From Tenrec ecaudatus (lineage: Eukaryota; Chordata; Mammalia; Afrosoricida; Tenrecidae), in assembly GCF_050624435.1 (NCBI RefSeq), contig NC_134546.1, positions 76,921,700 through 76,985,699 of the forward strand: a stretch of 64,000 nucleotides of DNA, read 5' to 3'. Each line of letters begins with the position of its first letter. Position 1 is the stretch's first letter. Below are positions 11,649 through 22,989 of this stretch, one piece after another. The notes under the pieces were generated by a model. That model made no database searches. It was not told the DNA's origin and saw only the letters and a program-made list of their open reading frames with translations. The position numbers and the translations under genes were made by a program.

Positions 11649-11653
<5 letters not shown>
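11011..11653. other. No feature recognised
   Basis: Short frames on both strands only, with no similarity that I recognise to VH exons or to the repeats named elsewhere in this window. Confidence 0.5.

Positions 11654-11687
<34 letters not shown>
11654..11687. repeat. (AC)n microsatellite
   Basis: About 17 uninterrupted AC units. Confidence 0.95.
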
Positions 11688-11688
<1 letters not shown>

Positions 11689-11741
11689 GTTTTGTGAACA
11701 TGAAGATATAGAAATGAAAGAGTTAGAGTTTAGGAAGCCTG

Positions 11742-12112
11742 ATGATAGCTCCTTGTGGGTGTGGTCTTATCACAAGGTTGATCCTGGGAACGTCCTCTCT
11801 CTGTTTTCACCTTCCTGCTGAGGAGCCACTGGGAGACCTACCAAATCCCTGGAGATGCATCCACCACCATTGGATCCACAGAACTCTGCACCCACTAGGC
11901 TGTACTTCCTGCACTCTGCTACGTTGCTTGTGGCTGTGTGGGTTTGAAGAGGAATTTCTGGACTAGTATTGGACTTATGGACTTGATCTGGGCTGGGCTG
12001 CGATGTTTGTTTGATATATGATCACTCCATGGTATAAAGTTCTTTCTTATACCTATATGACTGTCATTAGATTTGTTATTCTATTCATCCTGGCCTAACA
12101 CACACATGTACA
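11742..12112 (-). repeat. Interspersed repeat related to the 480-base family, reversed
   Basis: The right end ('ggtataaagttctttcttatacctatatgactgtcattagatttgttattctattcatcctggcctaacaca') is the reverse complement of the 5' end of the family seen at 9383 and 32785. The interior ('ccaccattggatccacagaactctgcaccc') differs, which suggests a subfamily with a different core. Confidence 0.5.
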
Positions 12113-13053
12113 TGCATACACATACATATACAGACTGAGTAAAACAATTTTTCAGACAACCAAATCTTGGAGTGACATGTACAAACTGTGAAAACAATTT
12201 TGTTTTAACTAAGATCTTGTTTCAGAGCTTCCATTCATTGGACCCTAAATATATATGAGACAGGTTGGATATACAGGCGCCACATCTTAACAAGTAGGGA
12301 AAGAAAGATACATGGAACTGAGATAAAAATTGGGCCTTTGGCTTAGCTAGTACCCATGAGAACTCATGTCTGCATACAGTCACAGGAGAATCTGTGAGAC
12401 AAGGTAGAGGGGCTTCACCTGGGGTCAGAGCTATGGTGATTTCTTGCTAATTTACAGCTAAACAAAGTATAAAATGCCCCTAACTAGTTTATATTTCTAC
12501 CATAAAATAATAGAAGATGGACTCTTCAAGTCCCTCTCTATTGGGTTCATGGTACTTTCAAAGAGCCTCAAATGTGATTTTCAGAGATATTCAGACTCAG
12601 CTAAACTCAGCTTCTATCTCCACATACAGTCAGCCTGTACTGAGTTATTTCTGATCACTGCCTTGCAATGTAAAGCAATGTAAGGAGTGTCAGACAGAGT
12701 GAGGTTGCTGAGATTCCCTTGGCCAGTGCAGGGAGAGACAATCTTTCAGTCAGATGTTAAGCATTGGTGACATTACCTGGAGTGTATGTGTAAAGGGGAG
12801 GAGGTCTATCAGAGGTATTGGTAATTTTATGAATCCATGCTGGTCAGAAAGCAATTATTAAAGTTGAGGGACTGTATAAAGTCACTAAAAGGACTCTGAG
12901 AAATTCTACTGTGTAAATATGGGACTAAGAGCCAACGTTATTAAAAATAATTAACGGAAAAGGAATTAGGATTATGCATGCAAATATTCTGTTCATCATT
13001 GATATTAGAAGTATGTGATTGGTTCATTCATCACAAAACTGATCCGAGAGTAA
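12113..13053. other. No feature recognised
   Basis: The longest open frame is 69 codons (12474-12683, plus) with no family signature. No VH motif was found on either strand. Confidence 0.45.
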
Positions 13054-13800
13054 TTAAAAAAAAATAATGTTATTGGTGGCTGGTACAACTCTTATCACAA
13101 TCTATACATCCATCAATTGTGTATCAAGCACATTTGTACATTTATTGCCATCATCATTCTTAAAATATTTGCTTTCTACTTGAGCCTTTGGTATAAGCTC
13201 CTCATTTCCCCCTCCCTCACCACTCTTCCTTCCTCATGAACCCTTGATAATTTATAAATTATAATTATTTTGTCATATCCTACACTCTCCGACATCTCCT
13301 TTCACCCATTTTTCTGTTGTCCATCCCCCAGGGAGGAGGTTCTATGTAGATCCTTGTAATTGGTTCCCCCTTTCTACACTACCTTCCCTCCATCCTCCCG
13401 GTATCACCACTGGTCCTGAAGGGATCATCTGTCCTGAATTCCCTGTGTTTGCAGTTCCTATCTGTACCAATGTACATCCTCTGGTCTAGCCAGATTTGTA
13501 TGGTAGAATTGAGATCATGATACTGGGAGGTGTAGGTGGGGGAAGGACTTAAGAACAAGAGGAAAGTTGTATATTTAATCATTACTATGCTATCCCCTGA
13601 CTGACTCATCTCCTCCCCATAACCCTTTTGTAAGGGAATGTCCAGTTGCCTACAGATGGGCTGGGGTCCCCAATCTGCACTTCCCCTCATTCAAAATGAT
13701 GTGACTTTTTGTTCATTGATGCCTGATACCTGATCCCTTCAACACCTCGTGATCACACAGGCTGGTGTGCTTCTTCCCTATGGGATTTGTTGCTTGTGTT
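13054..13800 (-). mobile_element. L1 3' end, antisense
   Basis: Follows the common L1 3' UTR order in reverse: 'tgttattggtggctggtacaactcttatcacaat', 'tgataatttataaattataattattttgtcatatc', 'ccagggaggaggttctatgtagatccttgtaattggtt', 'gtacatcctctggtctagccagatttgta', then 'gatcacacaggctggtgtgcttctt' near 13755. The 5' end is truncated near 13800. Confidence 0.85.
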
Positions 13801-13849
13801 TACTCGTTTGCCTTGTATGAGTGCCCTTACATTCTCCCCTATTTTTAAA

Positions 13850-14000
13850 TTGTTATTTATGGTTCTGCGGTTTTCATGTAGGTCATTTAGCTATCTTGAA
13901 TTTGTTTCTGTATCTGATATGAGGTGTGGGTCCTGTTCTATTTTTTGCAGATGAAGATCCAGTTTTTCTAGCACTCTTTGTTTTAAGGAATATGGCATGT
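13850..14000 (-). mobile_element. Older L1 ORF2 fragment, antisense
   Basis: The 'cttgaatttgtttctgtat..gatatgaggtgtgggtcc' block followed by 'cagatgaagatccagtttttctagcactctttgtt' parallels a conserved antisense ORF2 segment that also appears in the large L1 near 38705-38790. Confidence 0.6.
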
Positions 14001-14199
14001 GGTAATGGAAATATCATGGGAGCACATATGCCTTTTAATACGGGAGATTTGACAACTAGCAAAGGTAAAATTGACTGTGGCGATAATTGTACAACTGTTC
14101 TTTGTGTAATTGAATTAATTAATCATATGACATGTGGATGGAATGCTAATGAATCTATCAAATGATTTAAATAAAAAGAAACTCAGGAGATAGTTGTTC

Positions 14200-15085
14200 A
14201 GTCAGGACACTGCAAAGGTTTTTCAGAGATAAGAATACATGTCCAGAGGGCCTGGCATTGCACTATAAGCCTCAACCCACAGACACTTGGCTCCAGCTAT
14301 GTGAATCAGTGAACCCTGCTTCCTGAATCAACTATCCTGAACCACCCTCGCCAGTAAGCCTCAGTATGAAGACACACAACTCCCGCTCCAGGGGCAGAAA
14401 GCCTAACTCCCTCAATTAAGTTCCCAGAGGTAACTTGAGAGCATTATAGAACTTCCTTGCAAGATGTTGAACTACCTCGAAAGATGTTGAGCCACCTTCC
14501 AAGAAACAAACACAATAAACTCCATTTTAGAGAAGTAACAAAGCATGATATTGGAGCCCAGCCAAAAAGTTGAACCATCGTCAAGAATTAACTGATGGTC
14601 CAAGGAGCCACCGCAAAATTTGGGGAATGCCGATAAGACTTGGCTGAACCTGGATGACACCAAAAAGCCAGCCAAGCCGCCTAAAGTGTGGGGCTAAGAC
14701 TTGATGCTGATAAGACTTGACTTGGACAATGAATACATCAAAAGCCAGCCAAGCTGTCCATTTATACCCAGGTAGAGACACTGACTTTTCAGAGAGCTAA
14801 GAACCAAGGAGACATCAACTCCTGCTCTCTCCAACTCTCCCCGGGATGAGTACACTGATGAAGGGAATGCTTATTGGGACTATGATGCTAGAATGGTATG
14901 TGTGAAGAGTGCTCTTATTATTCCCTGATGCTCATACTTGCCCTGATATTCTTATCTTTAGTAGTCTGAGTTAATTTTAAGACTTTTAGATTGTTTGATG
15001 TGTGTTTGCAGTGAATAAACTGAGCATTTGAAAATGTCTAGGAGCATTAAGTAATTATTGATCGCGCCACTCGTGACACAACTCA
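14200..15085 (+). mobile_element. Probable solo LTR, boundaries unresolved
   Basis: The block has LTR-like organisation. It has CA-rich U3-like sequence with short internal repeats ('aagatgttga' at 14462 and 14481), a 'catttataccc' TATA-like site at 14759, a 'gaataaac' polyadenylation signal at 15013, and an end near 'gtgacacaa'. I could not find matching target-site duplications, so the call rests on composition and order only. Confidence 0.4.
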
Positions 15086-16700
15086 CATCAAAAGCACACA
15101 GTTTTACTTGATCTGTGGCCTAGGAATCCCACTTCTCTATCCCAGTCTCTGGCTCCTGCTTCTGGTCTACTGCTGCTGCTCTCTACCACTCCTCGGATGA
15201 CACAGCATCATCTGGATGAAGGAGGACCCAGCACAGGGACCTTGGATATCAGAGGACACATTCTGCTCCTGACCCTTACTGGTAAAATAAACCCCCACTC
15301 TTCTCGGGTGCCTCATTTTATAATCAACACGATACAACGAACCTGTCAACGATGACTCACAAGGGAATGCTGTCAGAGCATTCCCCAAAATTATTACCCA
15401 AAGCCACACAGGAAAAAACTCCTTTCATAAGACCTACAGAAGCTTTTGCTGGAAGATCCACATTAAATAATTCACTGCCTCTTTATGGAAGAAGCTTGTG
15501 CGTCAGTAAATTTCTCCTGGAAAGATTCCAGATATTCTCTGCCCTTGCCTGAATGTTGCAGGCTTTTGCAGAAGACCTTGAGTGGCTGCTTTGGGCCATG
15601 CACAGTTTGTGTGACAAACATATTCACATAGTTTCATGGCAGAGCACTATACCTGGGAGCACACATTTGAGTACAACAGGAAGGTGGGGAGGAGTCAGCT
15701 GTGTTTGTGGTGAAGAGGTGATTATGATGATATGAGTGCCAATATCCTTAAGTAATTGAGAAAAGTGAGGAATAGAAATATATTTAATTACGTGAAAGCT
15801 TTTCCTTCCAAACATCACCCTGTAACAAAATTTAACTGGAGGTGCAAAGAAATAACGTTGAAAAGGGTTTTCATGTGGAGTGTGTACGTGTGTGTGTGTG
15901 TGTGTGTGTGTGTAAACCTAACATGTACTCAGTGAGTAAAATACCTTGGAGCACAGATACTGTACCTTATAGTCATTCTACTCTGGGCTCCCCAATAAGT
16001 TGTCAGCTCATCTGACAACGTAACTGTCATGTTGCATTCGCACCAGCAGTGAATAACACTTCCTACCGGAAAGGGAACAAACAGGGTGGAAAATGCTCCA
16101 AGGAAAAACTAAGTTGCTGTGTAAACTGTCACCACAGACTCAATATTCTTTTAAAAGAATGCAACTTCCCCATTGTTCTTATAGTCATCACAGTTTGGTC
16201 TGGTCAACTGTCAAATTCTTACCGATTCTAAAGGAGGAGCAATAGTGGTAAAATGTTGGTAGTTGCAGTGTTAGCCAGAGTAGTGGCAGAACCTGTCTAA
16301 TTCCAGTGGGGAGAATGTGAAACATGATCACCACAGGTTGTTCCCCAGAAGGTGAAGGGCAGGTTTACCTCTAACTTCAACCACTTTTTACCAGTTCTCA
16401 CTTCAACTGTTCCCTTCAGGCCACTCTCTAGTTCTCTTCTGGTGTCTGTAATGCAGTGCATTGACCACACAGAACTCCTGAGCCATACTTAGAGTTAAGT
16501 GTTTTATTAAAGAAGTAATAGGATGCAAATCACTGTCAGGGTCAACAGGCACAGATTTATGTCTATGAAATCTCTGTAGGGTGAACTGGTCCCTCTACTG
16601 CTCAGTAGGCTGGGGATGTTTTCCTGACCTCTCCACCTAGAAAATATGCAGAGACACTCAATCTCCCTCTTATAGAACAACTCCACCTTGCACCCTGCAG
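15086..16700. other. No gene recognised; (TG)n at 15881-15913
   Basis: Two consecutive plus-strand frames (15352-15552 and 15553-15735) and minus frames overlap each other without any family signature. A TG dinucleotide run lies at 15881-15913. The block 16480-16700 has frames on the minus strand only and leads directly into the VH promoter at 16709. Confidence 0.45.
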
Positions 16701-16708
16701 CTCCACCC

Positions 16709-16716
16709 ATGCAAAT
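16709..16716 (+). promoter_or_regulatory. VH promoter octamer of a dead VH gene
   Basis: Perfect ATGCAAAT, 96 bases upstream of the leader ATG at 16813. It is retained although the gene body is destroyed. Confidence 0.8.
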
Positions 16717-16812
16717 AAAACAGCTTCAAGAAATCCAGGCTGAGTGAGGTGTGGAATACCATACCCTTTACTCTGGTCCACCTTGTGAATCAGTGTCTCC
16801 ACCCTCGCACCC

Positions 16813-17704
16813 ATGGAATCCATGCTAGTCCTCCTTTTACTGTTGGCCCCTCTCGGTGATGAGTGGCCTGTAAGGGGCAGACATAGTTGATGGGTAAGGC
16901 TATGTGTCTGTGTGATTCATAGTGGTTCTCATTTGCAGGTGTCCAAGCTAAAGAACACATTGTGCAATGGTGAGACAGACAAGTCCTCTCCTCAGAGACA
17001 CTCAGTCTTACTTGTCTTGTGCCACTTACACAAATCAAATTTCTAAATATTGTGTGTCATGTATTTGACTTCTTCCAGGAAAAGGGCTGCAGTGGATTGG
17101 TGGGATCTGGACCTCAGAGAGTACCAACTACAGCCCTGACCTCAAGTGTCGGCTGAGTTTATCCAGAGACACAAACAAGAGCCAAGTGTGCCATAGAAAC
17201 CAGAAACACAGGGAATCCAGGACAGATGATCCCTTCAGGACCAGTGCTGAGAGTGGCAATACCGGGAGGATGGAGGTAAGGGGTGGGGAGAAAGGGAGAC
17301 CAATTACTAGGATCTGCATATAACCTCCTCCCTGGGGGATGGACAACAGAAAAGGGGGGAGGGGGGAGATGACATACAGTGTAAGATAGGACAAAATAAT
17401 AATAATTTATAAATTATCAAGGGTTCATGAGGGAGCGGAGAGCAGGGAGGGAGGGGAAAAGGAGGAGCTGATACCAAGGGCTCAAGTAGAAAGCAAATAT
17501 TTTGATAATGATAATGGCAACAAGTGTACATTGTGCTTGACACAATGGAGGGATGTATGGATTGTGATAACAGTTGTATGAGCCCCCAATGAAATGATTA
17601 ATAATAATAAATTTTAAAGACTGTTAAATAAAAAAGAACCAGGTGTTCCTACAGCTGAGCACTGTGACTGCAGAGTACACAGGCTTGGATTACTACGTCC
17701 AAGA
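16813..17704 (+). pseudogene. Clan II VH pseudogene split by an L1 insertion
   Basis: The leader exon 16813-16855 encodes a short hydrophobic peptide (MESMLVLLLLLAP). The intron runs from 16856 to 16938 (GTGATG donor, TTGCAG acceptor). FR1 is badly eroded, with an in-frame TGA near 16971, but 'SETLSLT' is readable. 'GLQWIGGIW' marks FR2/CDR2, and FR3 breaks off after 'DTNKSQV' at 17188. FR3 resumes at 17634 with 'KNQVFLQLST'. The sequence between is an L1 3' end. The final Cys codon has lost one base ('tactacgtcc'). Multiple earlier lesions suggest the gene may have been dead before the L1 landed, though the order is not proven. Confidence 0.85.
17189..17633 (+). mobile_element. 5'-truncated L1 3' end inside a VH exon
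   Basis: Sense-strand L1 3' UTR from 'gaaaccagaaacacagggaatccaggacagatgatcccttc' to 'gtatgagcccccaatgaaatgatt' and an A-rich tail. It is flanked by imperfect target-site duplications of about 12 bases, AAGAGCCAAGTG (17177-17188) and AAGAACCAGGTG (17634-17645), both reading VH FR3 codons. The two mismatches suggest some age. Confidence 0.85.
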
Positions 17705-17742
17705 CACAGTGAAGCAGAGACTTTGACAACAAGGCAAAAGCC
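17705..17742 (+). promoter_or_regulatory. RSS of the split VH pseudogene
   Basis: Heptamer CACAGTG is at 17705-17711. The best nonamer is GCAAAAGCC at 17734-17742 (7 of 9), giving a 22-base spacer. It is degraded, but the heptamer is perfect. Confidence 0.6.
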
Positions 17743-18414
17743 TTTTAAATGAGGTAAGGGACTTCCCCTGCTTGCCTGGCTGTCAGACATCCCTAAAGAT
17801 ACCTTGAGTTTTGTTTTGTTTTGTATTCTGTGTGGCTCTTATTTATTTCATTTTCATGGTATCCTTAGAAGGAGAAGCTAACATTCTTTAACGATGAGGA
17901 TACTCCATTTGCTAGCAAATTTCTAAGATGCTAGGCTTATACAGTGGGTTAAATACTCAGCTGCTAACTGTAAGGTCTTTCAGAGACAAAAAACAGAGGG
18001 AAACCTTTAATTAATAGATTCATGGAGGGAGTTGAGGTTTGAGGAAACAGGAAATCAAAGGAAATGAGGTGAAAGGGATTTAGCATAGCTGCATAAACAA
18101 AGGTTAGAGCTGGCCGTTTGTCTAAAGTCAGAGATTAGCTAACTTACAAGTATAGAGACCACGAGAGGTGCTATTACAGAAAGGAAAAGAAAATTAGGCT
18201 TAATACTGACCCACTAACAAACTACAACTGAGTCTGGCGAGGAAAGAATTAGACAGTTCCGATGCCACAGCTGAGGCTTCTTCAGCAGGAGCAGGAAAGG
18301 AAAGGGACGGTGGGGTCAGAGCCACAGGTGTTTCAAGTTATGCAGGGCTGAGAGGCAAGAGAGAGAGAAGACAAAGAAATTCCACAGCAGTTATGGTTTT
18401 TGGACCATCTATAC
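17743..18414. other. VH 3' side, SINE head at 17925-17985, otherwise nothing recognised
   Basis: A short AfroSINE-like head ('gctaggcttatacagtgggttaaatactcagctgctaactgtaaggtc') occurs at about 17930-17980. The rest is unique-looking A/G-rich sequence. Confidence 0.5.
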
Positions 18415-20740
18415 ATTTTTAAAAATATTATTTTATTGGGGACTCATATAACTCTTATCATAACCCATGCATAAATCCATGTGTCAAGCACATTTGTATA
18501 TTTGTTGCCATCATCATTCTCAAAACATTTTCTTTCCACTTGAGCCCTTGGTATCAGCTCCTAGTTTTCCCCCTCCCTTCCTCATCTTTGCTCCCTCATG
18601 AACCCTTGATAATTTATCAATTATTTTTATTTTTTCATATATTGCACTGACCAACATCTCCGCTCATCCACTTTTCTGTTGTTTGTTCCCCCTTGGCGAG
18701 AGTTATTTGTAGATCATTGTAATCGGTTCCCCCTTTCTACCCCACCTTCCCCTTCCCCTCCTGGTATCGCTATCCTCATTATTGGCCATGAGGGGTTTAT
18801 CTGTCCTGGATTTCCTGTGTTTCCAGTTCTTATCTGTACCAGTGTACATCCTCTGGTCTAGGCGGATTTGTAAGATAGAATTGGGACCATGATAGTGAGG
18901 GCCGGGGGAGTGGGACAGGAAGCTATAAAAAACTAGAGGAAAGTTGTACGTTTCATCAGGCTATACTGCACACTGACTGGCTCATCTCCTCCCACCAACC
19001 CTTCTGAAAGGGGATGTCCAGTTGCTTACAGATGGGCTTTGCTTCTCTACTTCCCTAATTCACATTGATAGAATTTTTTTGTTCTGGGTTTGATGCCTGA
19101 TATCTGATCCTATTGACACCTCTTGATCATACAGGATGGTGTGGTCCTTTCATGTGGGCTTTGTTGCTTCTGAGCTAGATGGCCACTTGTTTATCTTCAA
19201 GCCTTTAAGACCACAGACATTATACCTTTTGACAGCTGGATACTATTCGGTTTCTTCACCACATTTGTTTATGCACTCGCTCTGTCTTCAGCAATTATGG
19301 AGGGACGGTAAGCATCATGGAATGCCAGTTTAATAGTACAAAGTGTTCTTGCATTGAGGAAATACTTGAGTAGGGGCCCAATGTACATCTGCTACCTTAA
19401 TACTAGATCTATAAATGTATGCACATATAGCTATTTCCCCATCATCATATATAAATGTATTTACATATGTACATGCCTGGATGAACACCTTTATAAATAG
19501 CCTTTGCCTCCTAGTTCTTTCCTCTATTTCCTTTTACTTTCTTCTCGTCCCACTATCATGTTCACCTTCATTTTGTTTTCTGAAACTCCTCTCAGTTACA
19601 TTGCCCTTGATCAAGCCCTACCAGGCATCCTACACCATCCTTGCCATCAATTTGGATCACTTGTTGTTCCCTTGTCCGAGGGTTTGTTAATACCCACTTC
19701 CTTTCCCATTCCTCCCCTTCTCCCATGTCCCCACTTCTGAACTCTCGGTCCCATAGTTTTCTCATCCAGATTTTTTGTCCCACATATCTAATCTAGATAG
19801 ACCTGCAAAGACAATAATCTGCACAAAAAACAAAACAGACAAAACAAAGCAAGAAAACAAAAGAAAACAACAACCAAAAACAAACCCAACAAAGCCTGCA
19901 TTTTTTATATTCTCTGGGGACTTCCTTGCTCTGTTCCCTTGCTGTTCTGTTGCATGCCCTTAGTGCTTTGCCTCAGTGTGGTGGAGGCAGATTTAGGTGC
20001 AATTCCCACAGTGCTGCCCCCCACATAATGCTATGGGTCAGTAAGGGTCGTTATGTCTTGTAGTGAGGCCAGCTCTATGATCCTCTCTGTGTATTGACTG
20101 CTCTGAGTGGGAATATGATCCTCGGGGCTTGGTGGGCTAGGATGTGTGTAGGAAGTTTGCTGGTCCAGGTGTTTATTGGTGGGTGACTAATTAGTCCCCT
20201 GTGCCTCTGTTTACCTTGTAGCTAAAAGCATTGTGAGATAACTCAGTTCTTTATGACCTTGTAGCTGAAAGCAGTGTGAGATAACTCAGTTGTTTATGAC
20301 CTTTTTATGATTCTTTTTTGAACCCTGCTTGTCCTGTGTTTACTTAGAATATAGTGCTGTTATTATTCAAGTGTTTAGAAAGTGTGCCTAGTTAAGTAAC
20401 ACCTGCATAGATAAGAGGTTCCAGGTGTTTTTTTAAAGCAAATTCTTTGATGTTAATTCTGTAACCATTCCCTTGTGTAAGAAAAGTATAAAAACCAAGT
20501 TTTGAATATACTTGGTACTTCAGTCCATCAGATTGAAGTCCTCCCAATCCCATACTTTGTATGTCTCTTCCTTTTCCTTTCATCCGCACGCCTCATTTCG
20601 GACCCAGTTTGATGCAGGCTAGCTGGTCTTATCCCCCACAGATGTGGTCCACTCTCTCTTCCTCTCCCTTCATTTGCTCCTGTGTGCTCCCATCAGACAT
20701 GTCTCTCTCCCTGAGCTGAAGCTTCAGTGTTGCCAAAATA
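18415..20740 (-). mobile_element. L1 3' UTR, antisense, long copy
   Basis: Covers most of the family's unusually long 3' UTR in reverse. It runs from 'attattttattggggactcatataactc' through 'gctagatggccacttgtttatcttcaagcctttaagacc' and a C/T-rich block at 19500-19760 to about 20740. An LTR of 494 bases is inserted at 20147-20640, so about 1.8 kb is L1. It carries a single copy of the roughly 200-base 'gctttgttgcttctgagctagatgg' unit that is doubled in other copies. Confidence 0.8.
20147..20640 (+). mobile_element. Solo LTR (494 bases), 6-bp target-site duplication
   Basis: It starts TGTAGG and ends CCCACA (TG...CA termini) and is flanked by perfect GATGTG repeats at 20141-20146 and 20641-20646. 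TATAAAA is at 20487-20493, followed by an R/U5-like block ('cttggtacttcagtccatcag', 'tttccttttcctttcatcc'). A second copy is at 37136-37624. The 6-bp duplication fits class II endogenous retroviruses. No internal retroviral genes are present. Confidence 0.8.
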
Positions 20741-21655
20741 TGAGATTCTTGATGTCAACTTATAGGGCTTCTGTTACTAGTGTTCAAAGAGTCAAATCTA
20801 TTCTCAAAATGTTCTCAAAATTCAAGTAAGAGATCCTCAGTGTCGTATGTTGGATCTCATGAGCTTGTTTTAATTTTCTCCAACTTCAGTATGAACTTGC
20901 ATATGATCAATGTATGTCTGTTCCACAGTCAGCATCTGCCTTTTGGGGGGTTCCTGGTAAAGAGCCTCTCCATCAATTCCTCCCATGATGCAGTCAATTT
21001 TATTCTATAAATTCTATGTGCAAAATCCACAGTTGCTGTTTATGTTGTTAAAAAGGGTATTTGCAAACATTTGAGTAGTATTTCAAAATTGTGTAATGGG
21101 ATCTCCAAGTTTTAGTTGTTGCAAACAAGGAAGAAGAAAAAGTAGATGGAAAAGATGGTGCACGTGCTATAAACCAAGCTGAAGACCACAGGAAAGTAAC
21201 ATCACACCAACTGTCATAAAGACCCCATGGGCAGAAATAAAAAGAGCCTTGGGGACTGTGTAAGTTAAGATTGGACTTCTAAGCACAAGGTCAGCCTGTC
21301 GTTAGCATAAATATGACATTATTTCTCTTGTAAATATGAAAAGTTCCAGAAACCCCAAGGACCAATTCTATTGAGTAATAGAGGGTGGCTTTCAGTCTGA
21401 ATATAATCAATGACTTAGGGTTGTATTGTGTGTGTGTGTGTGTGTGTGTCTTTCCTTGATTGCTGGCTGGATGGCTTAATTCACCTGCCACATTTGACTT
21501 GCTCCCAGAAACAACTCTAGAGAATTCGTCCAATAGATCTATCTTTGGCAATGTATTAACAAGGTGCTACTTTATGAGCCAGTGACACTGGTAGGAAATT
21601 CTTGGCATAGTTTCCTTTTTAAATATGGCCACTCCATGAGGAAGCTCCAGAGCCT
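20741..21655. other. No gene recognised; (TG)n at 21427-21449
   Basis: AT-rich sequence with short frames only. A TG microsatellite lies at 21427-21449. Confidence 0.45.
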
Positions 21656-21689
21656 GCAGTGTCAGGGTGACCTTAGAACTAAAATAGCT

Positions 21690-21962
21690 ACCCCCTTCCT
21701 CTTCTTCCTTCTCCTTATGGTGTTGGCCTTCCCATGGGGTCAGTGTCAGAGAGCGGCTGCATGCGATCAGGTCAGGCAGCACCCAGGGAGAGGCCAGGAG
21801 TGGATTGAGACAGACATTCTACAGGCCAGAGTGGTTTAGCAGATACACACCATCTCTCAGAGAACATCTAGTCATCAACCCAGACACATACAAGAACCAG
21901 CTCTCCCTACACCTCAGCTCTGTGAGTACAGATAACATGGTTGTGAATTACAGTGCAAGAAA
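21690..21962 (+). pseudogene. Truncated clan II VH pseudogene
   Basis: A leader-like hydrophobic stretch (FLFFLLLMVLAFPW, 21690-21735) is followed almost directly by a degraded FR2 ('gatcaggtcaggcagcacccagggagaggccaggagtggatt'). FR1 appears to be missing. FR3 from about 21838 reads SRYTPSLREHLVINPDTYKNQLSLHLSSV and ends NYSARN, so the final Cys is Ser. An in-frame stop lies at the end of FR2. The gene cannot encode a V domain. Its downstream flank matches the flank of the FR3 relic at 61448. Confidence 0.75.
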
Positions 21963-22001
21963 CACTGTGAAGAGATGTCAGCATGGGCCATCACACAAAC
22001 T
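21963..22001 (+). promoter_or_regulatory. RSS of the truncated VH
   Basis: Heptamer CACTGTG (one change from CACAGTG) at 21963-21969, an exact 23-base spacer, and nonamer ACACAAACT (7 of 9) at 21993-22001. The RSS is better preserved than the gene. Confidence 0.75.
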
Positions 22002-22774
22002 TCCCTCCAGAACAGCTGGAGGGGCTGGACAGAGGAGCTTTTGGAACAGCAGGGGCAGCTCAGGACCAATGAGCACAGGCCCAGGACCCAGGAGCAAGTG
22101 CTGGTAGGAGCACAAGCAAATGTACTGCAGTGTTTTTAGTTGATTTTGTTCAAACTGTTCAGCAATAGAGTTAGAGGGAATTCCAGTAGGAACTTCTCTA
22201 TTTTCTTCTAATGTAAAAAGGAAGAAAATAAGAAGGTGTAAAATTTAGAAAGGATATATTTGGGTAAGGTACAAAGTTGTCACAAAAAGACAACAGAAAT
22301 GTATATCACCAAAATAAATGATAAAATTGGTCAGGTGTAAAACTGGCAAGACCCAACGTGGAAAGTAGGGGTAACCCTATTGGGGTTCACATCGACTTCT
22401 CGTCATTATAGTTTTCATGGTCATACAAGCCTGTGTCCTCAGGTTTGAATCCATTAATTTGCGAAGGAACTGTTTTTAAATTCTCTCTTGAGTGGATCAT
22501 CTGCCTTTGATTACTAAAATATATTCTGTATGTCACAATTGACTTTATATATAAATTAATTCAGTCCAGGTTCTTCCCTAAAATCTGACTGATTCACAGT
22601 TAGGAAACGTGAAACACACTGATTCTTTTCTGGTGGATGTTTCTAGAAAGAGTGTCTTAGGGATTGAGACATGAAAGTGTGGAGATTCTTCACTTGAACA
22701 CATGGCTCATTGTGATTGTCTTTGTTCCTTGGGTCTATCTCAGGTGCAGCTATAGGGCTGGACCCCCAAGCACC
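22002..22774 (+). repeat. VH 3' flank paralogous to 61565-61860
   Basis: Matches by eye 'agaacagctggaggggctgg', 'caggcccaggacccaggagcaagtg', 'ttgattttgtt', 'agagttagagggaattccagtaggaacttctctatttt' with equivalents at 61565-61800. It then becomes unique sequence. Confidence 0.65.
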
Positions 22775-22985
22775 CAACTCACTGCTGTTGAGTCAATTCA
22801 GACTCAAAGAAACCCTATGGGACAAAGCATAACAGTCCCTTTGGATTTCTGAGATTGTAACGTTGTCCAAGAACAGAAAGCTTCATCTTTCTACAGAGAA
22901 GTGGCTGGTAATTTTGAACTACCAACCTTGCAGTTAGTAGCCCATTGTATAATCCATTACACCATCAGAGTTTCTACAGAGTGGC
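22775..22985 (-). mobile_element. AfroSINE-like SINE, antisense
   Basis: Reads as the reverse of the SINE: 'ctgctgttgagtcaattcagactcaaagaaaccctatgggaca' at the start, 'cagaaagcttcatctttctacagag' in the middle, and the tRNA-like 'gaactaccaaccttgcagttagtagcccattgtataatccattacacca' at the end. A paralogous SINE sits at 61862-62080 in the matching module. Confidence 0.8.
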
Positions 22986-22989
22986 AGTT

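Noticed and set aside
15352-15735. Two adjacent plus-strand frames that might form one gene
   Set aside because: A stop separates them, no family is recognised, and minus-strand frames overlap. Chance openness is more likely.
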